A program made the position numbers and the translations under genes. The notes under the pieces were generated by a model. It was not told where the DNA came from and searched no databases. It saw only the letters and a program-made list of their open reading frames with translations. A stretch of DNA of 64,000 nucleotides from the NCBI GenBank assembly GCA_020696365.1, contig JAEHCM010000001.1, positions 230,987 to 294,986 on the forward strand. The letters are read 5' to 3'. This document shows, in pieces, positions 1 to 8,165 of the stretch (position 1 is the stretch's first letter; each line of letters starts with the position of its first letter). The DNA comes from Thermoplasmata archaeon (GTDB lineage Archaea > Thermoplasmatota > Thermoplasmata > UBA10834).

Positions 1-1432
1 CGACTTCGACGGTGAATTCCGACCCATCGACAGGCACTGGACGCGGACGACCCGACTGGTCCGGCTCGCCGAGCTTCATCCTTATGCACTCGATGGCCGT
101 AATCTTGCCGTCCTTGCCCTGGATATTGACCGGTGATGCCAAGAACTCGAACTTGACTCCTTCCTCTTCCGCTCCCTTGATCTCAGCTGCGATCGCGGGC
201 ATCTCGTCCTTCGTCCGGCGATATATCACAGTCACATCGGAGCCCATGCGCAAGGCCGTTCTCGCGGCGTCCATCGCGGCGTTTCCCCCGCCTATGACTG
301 CCACCTTCTTGCCGATCTTGACCGTCTCCTTGTCTGCGACCCTGTGAAGGAAGTCCACGCCATGGAGAACCCCTTCTATGTCCTCGCCCGGGACGCCCAG
401 CTTGAGGCTCTTGTGAGCTCCTATGGCAAGGAAGACGGCGTCGTACTCTTTCTTCAGGTCCGCGAGCGCCAGGTCCTTGCCGACGGTCTTGCCGTACTCG
501 ATCTCGATCCCGTGCGCCAACAGATGGTCCACCTCGGCGGTCAGCACATCCTTGGGAAGACGGTAGTCGGGGATGCCCCACCAGAGCATCCCGCCGGGTT
601 TCGATGTGGCCTCGAACATCTTGACCTTGAATCCTTTGAGCGCCAGACGGTAGGCTGCTGCTAGGCCGGCCGGGCCAGCTCCCACAACCGCAACCTTCTC
701 CTTCCGCTCCTCCTCGATCGGGGTCGGCACGTCCTCGCCCTGCTCGCGGACGTAGTCCCCGACGAAAGCCTTCAATCCCGCGATGGCTACCGGTTCGTCG
801 ACGTCCGTTCTGTTGCAGCCCTCCTCGCAGGGGTGGTGGCATATGCGTCCACACACGGAGGGGAGCGGGATGGTCCTTCGTATCAGGTCCACCGCTTCCT
901 TGAACTTCTCGGCTCGTATGAGTGAGACGTATCCCTGCGCGCTCAGGCCAGCCGGGCATTTGTCGGAACACGGCGCCACTCCTGCCCTGTCGATCGTTGC
1001 AGCTCTTGGCACTGATTGAAGGAACGGCACGTAGATCGCCGGCCTCTCCCTCATGCCCATATCGAATTCGTTCGGAAGGCTTACCGGGCACACCTTGAAA
1101 CAGTCGCCACAGCCATTGCACTTCTCCTCGTCAACGAACCTGGCCTTCTTGAGCACATCAACCTTGAAATCACCGGCTTTCCCAGAGATGTCCTTCACCT
1201 CTGAGTATGTCATCACATTGATACTGGGATGCGCGTAGCAGTCGGCCATCTTCGGCGCCAGGATGCAGATCGAGCAATCGTTCGTCGGGAAAGTCTTGTC
1301 CAACTGTGCCATTCTCCCGCCTATGCTGGGCAGTTTCTCGACAAGATCGACCTCGATCCCCCTCTCGGCTAGGTCCAAAGCAGCCTGTATTCCGGCAATT
1401 CCGCCTCCAATCACCATTACGGATTTCGTCAA
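1..1432 (-). CDS. HdrA-like / GltD-like fusion flavoprotein (3' end cut off)
   Basis: The N-terminal ~90 residues are HdrA-like: an FAD-binding VIGGGIAGIQAAL loop, [17 protein letters not shown] and DCSICILAPK. One ferredoxin cluster (CNGCGDCFKVCP) follows. From about residue 145 the protein becomes a glutamate-synthase small-subunit (GltD) type oxidoreductase, with Cys pairs CSDKCPAG and CGRICHHPCEEGC, a second FAD loop VVGAGPAGLAAAY and an NAD(P)H loop VIGGGNAAMDAA. Such a protein could pass electrons between NAD(P)H and an Hdr complex; that role is inferred. The reading frame is open to base 1, so the C-terminus is missing. I chose TTG at 1432 because GGGGG lies about 8 bases before it; ATG at 1417 is the alternative. 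It is the last visible gene of the Hdr operon. Confidence 0.88.
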   Translation of the reverse strand, partial: MTKSVMVIGGGIAGIQAALDLAERGIEVDLVEKLPSIGGRMAQLDKTFPTNDCSICILAPKMADCYAHPSINVMTYSEVKDISGKAGDFKVDVLKKARFVDEEKCNGCGDCFKVCPVSLPNEFDMGMRERPAIYVPFLQSVPRAATIDRAGVAPCSDKCPAGLSAQGYVSLIRAEKFKEAVDLIRRTIPLPSVCGRICHHPCEEGCNRTDVDEPVAIAGLKAFVGDYVREQGEDVPTPIEEERKEKVAVVGAGPAGLAAAYRLALKGFKVKMFEATSKPGGMLWWGIPDYRLPKDVLTAEVDHLLAHGIEIEYGKTVGKDLALADLKKEYDAVFLAIGAHKSLKLGVPGEDIEGVLHGVDFLHRVADKETVKIGKKVAVIGGGNAAMDAARTALRMGSDVTVIYRRTKDEMPAIAAEIKGAEEEGVKFEFLASPVNIQGKDGKITAIECIRMKLGEPDQSGRPRPVPVDGSEFTVEV

Positions 1433-1470
1433 TCAAAAACCCCCTTCAAGTCGCATGTTCAACCGCGTTG

Positions 1471-1494
1471 CATTGTATGTACTACAGTACAATG
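1471..1494. repeat. Inverted repeat in the hdrD/hdrA-gltD gap
   Basis: Arms CATTGTA (1471-1477) and TACAATG (1488-1494) flank a 10-base spacer, in the only sizeable gap (158 bases) of the Hdr operon. It could be an RNA hairpin or an operator for the last gene. No function is assigned. Confidence 0.4.
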
Positions 1495-1590
1495 AACCCC
1501 TCTTGCCACTGCGGTATCGAATCCCCTCTCTTATGTGTTTCGTTGGAATATCGACGAATCTTGTGCGATTCACGCCTCCCGTACGAACCA

Positions 1591-3192
1591 TCATTCCAAC
1601 GCCTCCGCAATCGCAACACTCAGGTCCTTGATCTTGATGTCCACTTGCTCCTTCGGGACTCCCTCGAGTTTGTTGTCTCGTGTGCAAGCCAGGTGGATCA
1701 GGCATTTGTAGCAGCCCGTGACCAGACAATCCGCCCCCGTCTTCTTCGCTTCCTTCAGCCTCTCCACCTGTATCTTTCTCGCGGTCTCGTCGCAGGTCGT
1801 CCACGCGCTCACGCCGCAGCAGAGCGCCTTGTCCCTGGTGTTCTCCATTTCGATTATCTCCGTACCCTCTGAGGCTTCGAGTGCGGCCCTCGGCGGGTCG
1901 TATATGTCGAGGTGCCGGCCAAGCCTGCACGAGTCCTGGAAGGTCAGCTTCCTGGCGCTTGGCTTGAGCTTCAACTTCCCCTCCTTCACCAGGTCGTCCA
2001 CGAACTCTGAGACATGCGTCAGCTCGAACTCGAAATCTCCCATGAAGTCCTGGTAGTCCATGTCGAAGGTCCTCATGCACTCGGGGCATGAAAACACAAC
2101 CTTCTTTGCGCCAGAGGCCTTGATCAGGTCGACATTCTTCTTCATCAGCTTCTGGAGGCCCGCCTCGTCCCCCGTCCAGTTGAGGTCGTGCCCGCAGCAG
2201 ACCTCGTCGTTGCTCACCACCGGGACAATCCCGGCCTTGTTCATTATCTTCACGACCGCCTGGGGTATACCTGACAGGTTGAGTTCCCTGTCGTTGAACA
2301 GCGCGTCGAAGTATGAGACGCAGCCTGTGAAGTAGAACACCTCGCCCTTCTCGGCGACCTTCAGCTCCTTTGTCAGCCACCCGAGCCTGTCCTGTTTGAA
2401 GTCGCCGTATGCTTGGACCCGCATGAGCCCCTGTATGATACCACCCTGACTGCACGTCGGTGTACTGTCCATCTTGACGGCCTCGGCCCGAAGACCCCTG
2501 ATGAACCCAGAGTAGTCGACCTTGTACGGACACATGGAGTTGCACTGCTCGCATGTGATGCAGGTCCATATGTCCCCGCCCGTCGTGATCGCCTCCGTCT
2601 GCCCCTCCGTCGCCTTGAGGACTATCGTCCTCGGAGCGAAGTCCGGGTCATGCTTCGCGACAGGACACACGGTCGTGCACTTGCCGCATTCGACGCAGTC
2701 GAAGGCGCCGGTGTCCTCGATGAGTTGATCGACCTTCCGTTTCAAGCTGGCCGGATCGATGCTACCAGCTTTGGGCTGCTTCGGGATGGGGTTGGGTCCG
2801 AGCTTCCTTATCTGCTCGGTGAACTCCTTCATCGTTGCGGCGAACTTCTGGCCTTCGGACGCGGATATCCACTCGAGGCGCATCCTGTCCCTGCCTATTC
2901 CGACGATGTCGAGCAGCTCCTGCGTCGTCTTCATCCGCTTCTCCGCTTCGACGTTGCCCGATATGTAGTGGCAGTCACCGATATGGCAGCCTGCGACCAG
3001 GACGCCGTCGGCTCCCAGCTCGAGCGCTTTGAGTATGAAGTACGGTTCCACCCGGCCGGAGCACATGACGCGTATGATGCGCGCGTTGGGCGGGTACTGC
3101 ATCCTGCTGACACCCGCGAGGTCAGCGCCTGCGTACGAGCACCAGTTGCAGCAGAAGGCGACGATGTTCGGCTCGAACTCGTCCTCGCTCAT
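1591..3192 (-). CDS. MvhD-HdrC-HdrB fusion (HdrD-type subunit with N-terminal MvhD)
   Basis: Three modules are visible. Residues 1-135 match MvhD, the [2Fe-2S] electron-transfer subunit ([30 protein letters not shown]). Residues ~165-240 hold two HdrC-type [4Fe-4S] motifs, [12 protein letters not shown] and [12 protein letters not shown]. The C-terminal half has two CCG domains, the non-cubane cluster fold of HdrB: CCGHDLNW with CPECM, then CCGVSAW with CYKC. The protein should carry electrons from an HdrA partner to a disulfide-type or related site. Its ATG overlaps the stop of the 1011-residue HdrA by 4 bases (3189-3192), so the two are probably translated together. MvhD fused to HdrD is less usual than separate subunits; the MvhD parts of the two copies in this operon are very alike. 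Confidence 0.92.
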   Translation of the reverse strand: MSEDEFEPNIVAFCCNWCSYAGADLAGVSRMQYPPNARIIRVMCSGRVEPYFILKALELGADGVLVAGCHIGDCHYISGNVEAEKRMKTTQELLDIVGIGRDRMRLEWISASEGQKFAATMKEFTEQIRKLGPNPIPKQPKAGSIDPASLKRKVDQLIEDTGAFDCVECGKCTTVCPVAKHDPDFAPRTIVLKATEGQTEAITTGGDIWTCITCEQCNSMCPYKVDYSGFIRGLRAEAVKMDSTPTCSQGGIIQGLMRVQAYGDFKQDRLGWLTKELKVAEKGEVFYFTGCVSYFDALFNDRELNLSGIPQAVVKIMNKAGIVPVVSNDEVCCGHDLNWTGDEAGLQKLMKKNVDLIKASGAKKVVFSCPECMRTFDMDYQDFMGDFEFELTHVSEFVDDLVKEGKLKLKPSARKLTFQDSCRLGRHLDIYDPPRAALEASEGTEIIEMENTRDKALCCGVSAWTTCDETARKIQVERLKEAKKTGADCLVTGCYKCLIHLACTRDNKLEGVPKEQVDIKIKDLSVAIAEALE

Positions 3193-6100
3193 GCCTTCGC
3201 CTCCCGTTCCTCGTCGTCATCTGCAAGCGCCGCCTCTATCATCGTGATTATCTGGTCGCTCCTGAAATGCTTGGACCGGATGGCCCTGGAACAACATTCC
3301 ACCACACACGAGCCGCAGCCTTTGCAGAGCGCCTCGTTCACCTTCGATTTGAACACTCCGGGGGAGACCTCCTCGAGCCTCGGGGCGCCGTATTCGCAGA
3401 TCTCCTCGCATCTCCCGCAGCCGATGCACTTGTCCTCGTCGACCACGCTGACGACCCCCTCGGCCTCTATGAATGGCTTGGAGAGGACGGTGTTGACCTT
3501 CGCGGCCGCGGCTAGTGCCTGCGAGATGCTCTCGTCGATCAACCGCGGCGAGTGGGCCAGGCCGCAGAGGAATATGCCATCGGTCGCGAAGTCGACCGGC
3601 CTGAGCTTCATGTGCGCCTCTAGGAAGAACCCCTCCTTGTTCTGTGGGACCTTCAACTTCTGGGCCAGGTCCTTGTTGTCGGGGTTGGGATGGACCGCGG
3701 CGTTCAGCACGACGTAGTCCGGCCTGATCGTGATAGTCTCTTCTATGAACTGCTCGTCGACCTCGACGACTAAGCTATCGCCGTCCGCTCTCACCCTGGG
3801 GGGCGCTTCAGGGTCGTACCTTAGGAACGTCACACCCTGACGGGCGGCCTCGTTGTAGTTCTCTTCTGCGAAGCCGAATGTGCGTATGTCCCTGAACAGG
3901 ATGTACACGCTCGTCTCGGGGTGCTCCTCTCGTATCTTGAGCGCGTTGGCCATCGCCATGGAGCAGCATATCCTCGAGCAGTTCGGGTGCTCCTCGTTCC
4001 TCGAACCGACACATTGTATGATTGCGACGGTCTTCGCGTCGAGCTTGCCGTTCGCTAGCATATCTCCCAGGTCGGTCTGCTTAATGACCTTCGGGTGCTG
4101 GCCGCAGAGGTATTCCTTCGGCTCGTACTCCACCGCACCGGAGGCGACGACCACCGTTCCGTGTTTGATCTCTTCGCCGCCCTTCAGAGTGCTCTCGAAG
4201 TTGCCTATGTATCCTCTGACCTCTTCGACGGTCTCTCCGAGGTGTATCGTGATGTTCTTGTGGTCCTGCAAGTCCTTATTGAGCTTTGCAAGGGTTTCCT
4301 GAGGGTTCACGCCTGCGAGGGTGTGGTGGATCCTCTTCATGTGCCCTCCCAGCTCCTTCTCCTTCTCGACCAGGTGCACCTCGTATCCGGCCTTGGCTAT
4401 CTCCAGCGCGGCGGTCATGCCGCTCAGTCCTCCACCTATCACCAGCGCGGCCGGGGTGACCGGTATCTTCGGCTGAGGGAGCGGCTCGAGCATGGACGCC
4501 TTCGCGACGGCCATGCGCACGAGGGCCTTCGCCTTCTCGGTGGCAGCCTTCGGCTCCAATCTGTGGACCCACGAGCATTGGTCCCGTATGTTCGCCATCT
4601 CGAAGAGATACTTGTTGAGCCCTGCCTCTCTGACGGTGTTCTGGAACAGCGGCTCATGCGTCCTGGGCGTGCAGCTTGCGACGACCACCCTGTTCAGGTC
4701 GTGCTCGTCGATCATCTCCTTGATCTTCTTCTGCGTGTCCTGAGAGCAAGTGTACAGGTTGGCCTCCGCGTATACGACACCCGGGAGCCTGGAGGCGTAT
4801 TCCATCACCATGGGCACGTCGACGACGGATCCTATGTTGATCCCACAGTGGCAGACGAACACCCCTATCCTGGGTTCCTTGTCCGTCACGTCCTTCTCCT
4901 CGGGATACTCCTTCTTGGTGACCAGCGTGCCTCTTTCGTCGGCTAGCAAGGCGGCCGCCTTCCCCGCGGCTCCGCTGGCCTGAGCGACCGAGTCGGGTAT
5001 GTCCTTCGGGCCGGAGAATGCCCCACAGACGTAGATCCCTGGCACCGAGGTATCGACAGGCGCGAGCTCGTCGGTCTCGCAGAAGCCGAACTTGTTCATG
5101 TTCATGCCAAGCGATTTGGCGAGCGCTTTCGAGGATTCCGGAGGCGTCGCCCCGGATGCCAGTACGACCAGGTCGAAGGGCTCTTCGTCGATGTCAGCGC
5201 CGTCTATGAAGCTGAGCATGAGGTCGCTCGTCCCGGGGTCCTCCTGGACCTTCGAGATCCTGTTGTTCCTGAACATCCTGACGCCGTACTCGTTCTCCGC
5301 CCTGTGCAGGTACTCCTCGAACTCCTTCCCGAACGCTCTGGTGTCCATGAAGAATATGGTCGTCTTGAGCCCCGGAACATGTTCCTGGGCGATGACCGCC
5401 TGCTTCAATGCAGCCATACAGCAGTACGAGGAGCAGTAGGTGTTCGGCGTCTGAGCGTCCCTGGAGCCGACGCATTGGATGAACGCGATCTTCTTCGGCA
5501 CATCCCCGTCCGAAGGCCTGATCACATGCCCCTCGGTAGGGCCTGACGCGCTCAACATCCTCTCGAACTCGATGTTGCTGAGCACGTTGGGGAACGTACC
5601 ATGGCCGTACATCACCTTCTTTGAAGAGTTGTAAACATCATAGCCTGGCGCGAGGATTATGGCGCCGACGTCTATGGTCTCCTCGATGTCCGGGTCCATG
5701 TCGTATTTGATGGCCTCGGCCTCGCAGAACTTCTCGCAGATGCCGCAACCGATGCACAGCCCTCTGTCGATGGTATAGATCAACGGTACCGCCTGCGGGA
5801 ACGGTACGTAGATCGCCTTCGCGGGTGCCAGGTCCCTGTCGAATGCGCTGCTGCCCTCGATGGGGCAGGGCTCCGCACACACGCCGCAGCCCGTGCATTT
5901 CTCCTCGTCGATGTACCGTGAGTACCTGGTGAGTGTTACCTTGAAGTTCCCGGCCTGCCCCTCGACCTTCTTGAGCTCAGAGTGGGTGAGCATTGTGATG
6001 TTCTCATGCCTGCCGGTCGCGACCAGCTTCGGGGACAGTATGCACATCGAGCAGTCGTTCGTCGGGAAGGTCTTATCGAGCTGCGACATGGTCCCTCCGA

Positions 6101-6224
6101 TGCTCGGCGTCGTCTCCAGAAGATACACCTTGAACCCCGAATCAGCGAGGTCCAGTGCGGCCTGCATCCCTGCCGGCCCGCCGCCGACGACCAGAACGGC
6201 GCCTACGAACTTGTTCTCCGACAT
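3189..6224 (-). CDS. hdrA: Tandem (double) HdrA-like iron-sulfur flavoprotein, 1011 aa
   Basis: HdrA is usually about 650-700 residues; this one has two HdrA-like flavin modules in a row. Residues ~1-440 hold an FAD loop ([13 protein letters not shown]), a Cys-containing [11 protein letters not shown] stretch, and clusters [12 protein letters not shown] and [11 protein letters not shown]. Residues ~450-1011 start with the usual HdrA N-terminal domain ([21 protein letters not shown]), then a second FAD loop ([13 protein letters not shown]) and C-terminal clusters [11 protein letters not shown] and [11 protein letters not shown]. The layout resembles QmoA joined to the HdrA-like part of QmoB; that comparison is inference. 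Two flavin sites in one chain would suit electron bifurcation or confurcation. It sits 2 bases downstream of mvhD and overlaps the next gene. Confidence 0.93.
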   Translation of the reverse strand: MSENKFVGAVLVVGGGPAGMQAALDLADSGFKVYLLETTPSIGGTMSQLDKTFPTNDCSMCILSPKLVATGRHENITMLTHSELKKVEGQAGNFKVTLTRYSRYIDEEKCTGCGVCAEPCPIEGSSAFDRDLAPAKAIYVPFPQAVPLIYTIDRGLCIGCGICEKFCEAEAIKYDMDPDIEETIDVGAIILAPGYDVYNSSKKVMYGHGTFPNVLSNIEFERMLSASGPTEGHVIRPSDGDVPKKIAFIQCVGSRDAQTPNTYCSSYCCMAALKQAVIAQEHVPGLKTTIFFMDTRAFGKEFEEYLHRAENEYGVRMFRNNRISKVQEDPGTSDLMLSFIDGADIDEEPFDLVVLASGATPPESSKALAKSLGMNMNKFGFCETDELAPVDTSVPGIYVCGAFSGPKDIPDSVAQASGAAGKAAALLADERGTLVTKKEYPEEKDVTDKEPRIGVFVCHCGINIGSVVDVPMVMEYASRLPGVVYAEANLYTCSQDTQKKIKEMIDEHDLNRVVVASCTPRTHEPLFQNTVREAGLNKYLFEMANIRDQCSWVHRLEPKAATEKAKALVRMAVAKASMLEPLPQPKIPVTPAALVIGGGLSGMTAALEIAKAGYEVHLVEKEKELGGHMKRIHHTLAGVNPQETLAKLNKDLQDHKNITIHLGETVEEVRGYIGNFESTLKGGEEIKHGTVVVASGAVEYEPKEYLCGQHPKVIKQTDLGDMLANGKLDAKTVAIIQCVGSRNEEHPNCSRICCSMAMANALKIREEHPETSVYILFRDIRTFGFAEENYNEAARQGVTFLRYDPEAPPRVRADGDSLVVEVDEQFIEETITIRPDYVVLNAAVHPNPDNKDLAQKLKVPQNKEGFFLEAHMKLRPVDFATDGIFLCGLAHSPRLIDESISQALAAAAKVNTVLSKPFIEAEGVVSVVDEDKCIGCGRCEEICEYGAPRLEEVSPGVFKSKVNEALCKGCGSCVVECCSRAIRSKHFRSDQIITMIEAALADDDEEREAKA

Positions 6225-6226
6225 GT

Positions 6227-6670
6227 CTATGCCCCCTCCTGCGCGATCGGTCCCAGCTTCTCGAGGTCGGAGACCATTCCCCTGATGACTTTGGCGAACT
6301 TCTGCCCTTCAGAGCCAGCGATCCACTCGACTCTGAAGCGCTCCGGCTCTATGCCGGTCTCCTCCAGGAACTCCGATAGGAAATCGCCCCTCGTCGCGGT
6401 CTTCTCGTTGCCGTTGATGTAATGGCAGTCTGAGGGATGGCACCCAGCGACTATCACGCCGTCCGCTCCGAGGGAGAAGGCCTTGAGGACGAACGCAGGG
6501 TCCACCCTTCCAGAGCACATGACTCTCACGATCCTCACGTTCGGCGGATATTGCAGCCTCGTGGTGCCCGCGAGGTCCGCGCCTGCATACGAGCACCAAT
6601 TGCAGCAGAAGGCGACTATCCTGGGTTCGTAGCTCGGCTGGTCTTGCTTGGCTTCTGACTGCTCTGCCAC
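6227..6670 (-). CDS. mvhD: MvhD-type [2Fe-2S] electron-transfer subunit
   Basis: 147 residues, normal for MvhD (F420-non-reducing hydrogenase delta subunit). Signature Cys motifs are [24 protein letters not shown], and GCHPSDCHYINGN. In known Hdr complexes MvhD links HdrA to an electron donor such as a hydrogenase or formate dehydrogenase. Gaps to both neighbours are 2 bases, so it is co-translated with hdrB and the double hdrA. The partner donor is not in the window. Confidence 0.94.
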   Translation of the reverse strand: MAEQSEAKQDQPSYEPRIVAFCCNWCSYAGADLAGTTRLQYPPNVRIVRVMCSGRVDPAFVLKAFSLGADGVIVAGCHPSDCHYINGNEKTATRGDFLSEFLEETGIEPERFRVEWIAGSEGQKFAKVIRGMVSDLEKLGPIAQEGA

Positions 6671-6672
6671 GG

Positions 6673-7590
6673 CTAGACCCCCCTGAGCTTCCTGAGAAAC
6701 GAGTGCGCCGACACGTGGTGCGTGTCGAACCCGAGCGATATCGGATCTATGCCCATCGCCAGCGCCTGGAACTGAGCCACGTGCATCACGGGGATGCCGT
6801 CCTTGGTGAAAGCCTTCTGGGCGTTGTCGAATTGGAGCAGACAGAATGGACAGCCGGTGACGATGCAGTCCGCCTCAGCAGCGGCGATGTTCTTGCATTT
6901 GTCTTCCGTGAGGGAATTGGCCAGCTCCACCACATGAGACCTGACGCCTCCGCCGGCGCCGCAGCAGTCCAGCTTGTCCTCGTAGTCGACGCTCGTCGCG
7001 CCGCACGCCTCGATTATCTTGTCAATCTTGACCGGGTCGTTGGGGTCGTCGATGGTCTGGTTCTCGGTCGGTCTAAGATAATGGCACCCGTAGTGTACCG
7101 CCGCCTTGATGTTCTTTAGCGGCCGCTTGGTACGCTCCTGGACCTCTTCGAGGCCGATGTCATTCGCCATGACATCCACGTAGTGCCTAACCTTGACCGG
7201 CTCCATTATCCGTCTCCGTCCCTCGGTCTTCCGGGGGATGCCAGTGTATTTCTTTCCTATCTGTGCCAGCATCCGGTTGACCTTGCCCCTCCTCTTGGGG
7301 TCCTCGAGGTACTCCGTCGCCTTGAGAAGTGAGGTGAGACAGCCGTTGCAGACGGTCAATATCTCCCTGCGCTCCTTCTGCCCCAGGGTGAGATTGCGGG
7401 AGGCCAGCAGCAGCCATGTGTCCTTGTCCGATGAGTAGAATATCCCTGGCACCGGGCAGCACGAGAACTCCTTGATGTCCATGACATCGAGGTCGTACCC
7501 ATCCTTGCCACAGACCCACCTGACCGCGTACTCGACGCCTGGATATCTGTTCGGTATTATGCATCCAAAGAAGTAGGCGTAGCTGGTCAT
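6673..7590 (-). CDS. hdrB: Heterodisulfide reductase subunit B (HdrB)
   Basis: 305 residues with two CCG-type cysteine domains. The first starts FFGCIIPNRYPGVE and has FSCCPVPG and VCNGCLTSLL. The second has HYGCHYLRP, LDCCGAGGG and TGCPFCLLQFD. These bind two non-cubane [4Fe-4S] clusters that cleave disulfides such as CoM-S-S-CoB in methanogens; the natural substrate here is unknown. The ATG overlaps the hdrC stop by 4 bases, typical of hdrCB pairs. Confidence 0.95.
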   Translation of the reverse strand: MTSYAYFFGCIIPNRYPGVEYAVRWVCGKDGYDLDVMDIKEFSCCPVPGIFYSSDKDTWLLLASRNLTLGQKERREILTVCNGCLTSLLKATEYLEDPKRRGKVNRMLAQIGKKYTGIPRKTEGRRRIMEPVKVRHYVDVMANDIGLEEVQERTKRPLKNIKAAVHYGCHYLRPTENQTIDDPNDPVKIDKIIEACGATSVDYEDKLDCCGAGGGVRSHVVELANSLTEDKCKNIAAAEADCIVTGCPFCLLQFDNAQKAFTKDGIPVMHVAQFQALAMGIDPISLGFDTHHVSAHSFLRKLRGV

Positions 7591-8165
7591 GCCTTCACCT
7601 CATCCTCGATGCCGATGAGCTTGTCGTACCCGACCGCGTGTATGAGCACGTTGATCTCCCGTATCACCTTCGCGTACTCCGCCCCTCGCGAGGGCACATC
7701 TTCGAGCTCGAGCTCCTTCCGGATCTTCTCGACCTCCAGGTCAGGTTTCACGCTCTGGCCGTACTTGACAAGGTTGGTGGCCGCCACCTTTATGAACGGC
7801 GGTATAACCCCTTCTCTGATAGCGATGTGCCTAAGCGCGATCATGACCTCCGCGGGGTTGATGTCGGCTGGACAGTGCTCGTAGCATCTGTAGCATGTTG
7901 CGCACACCCATTGTGTTCCGAGTGTGAGCGTCTTGAGGCCGAACTGGCAGTACTTGATGATGATCCTGGTCTTGTAGTCTATCTTGAGGCTGATCGGGCA
8001 CACACCTGTGCAGTTTCCGCACTGTAGGCATGTCATGACGTCCTTGCCGCCGTACTTGACGATCTCCTTCGCGAAATCAGGCTCCAACTGTGACTCGTCT
8101 ATGACCTTGTCCTCGACCAGCTTCTCGTGCAGGCCGCTCAGGAAGACCTTCTCCACCTCTCCCAT
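7587..8165 (-). CDS. hdrC: Heterodisulfide reductase subunit C (HdrC)
   Basis: 192 residues with two ferredoxin motifs, CLQCGNCTGVCP (~44-55) and CATCYRCYEHCP (~88-99), followed by a helical C-terminal part. HdrC wires HdrA to HdrB. The start codon shares one base with the hdrA stop codon (8165), and the stop overlaps hdrB. The protein is normal in length and composition. Confidence 0.95.
   Translation of the reverse strand: MGEVEKVFLSGLHEKLVEDKVIDESQLEPDFAKEIVKYGGKDVMTCLQCGNCTGVCPISLKIDYKTRIIIKYCQFGLKTLTLGTQWVCATCYRCYEHCPADINPAEVMIALRHIAIREGVIPPFIKVAATNLVKYGQSVKPDLEVEKIRKELELEDVPSRGAEYAKVIREINVLIHAVGYDKLIGIEDEVKA

Noticed and set aside
183-1121. Long open frame on the minus strand inside the first HdrA-GltD gene
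   Set aside because: It is rich in Arg, Gly and His with no motif, while the overlapping frame has clear FAD and Fe-S motifs. It is a shadow caused by GC-rich codons.
2413-3717. 434-codon plus-strand frame over the hdrD/hdrA junction
   Set aside because: It runs across the 4-base overlap of two well-supported minus-strand genes, has no ribosome site and shows no known motif.
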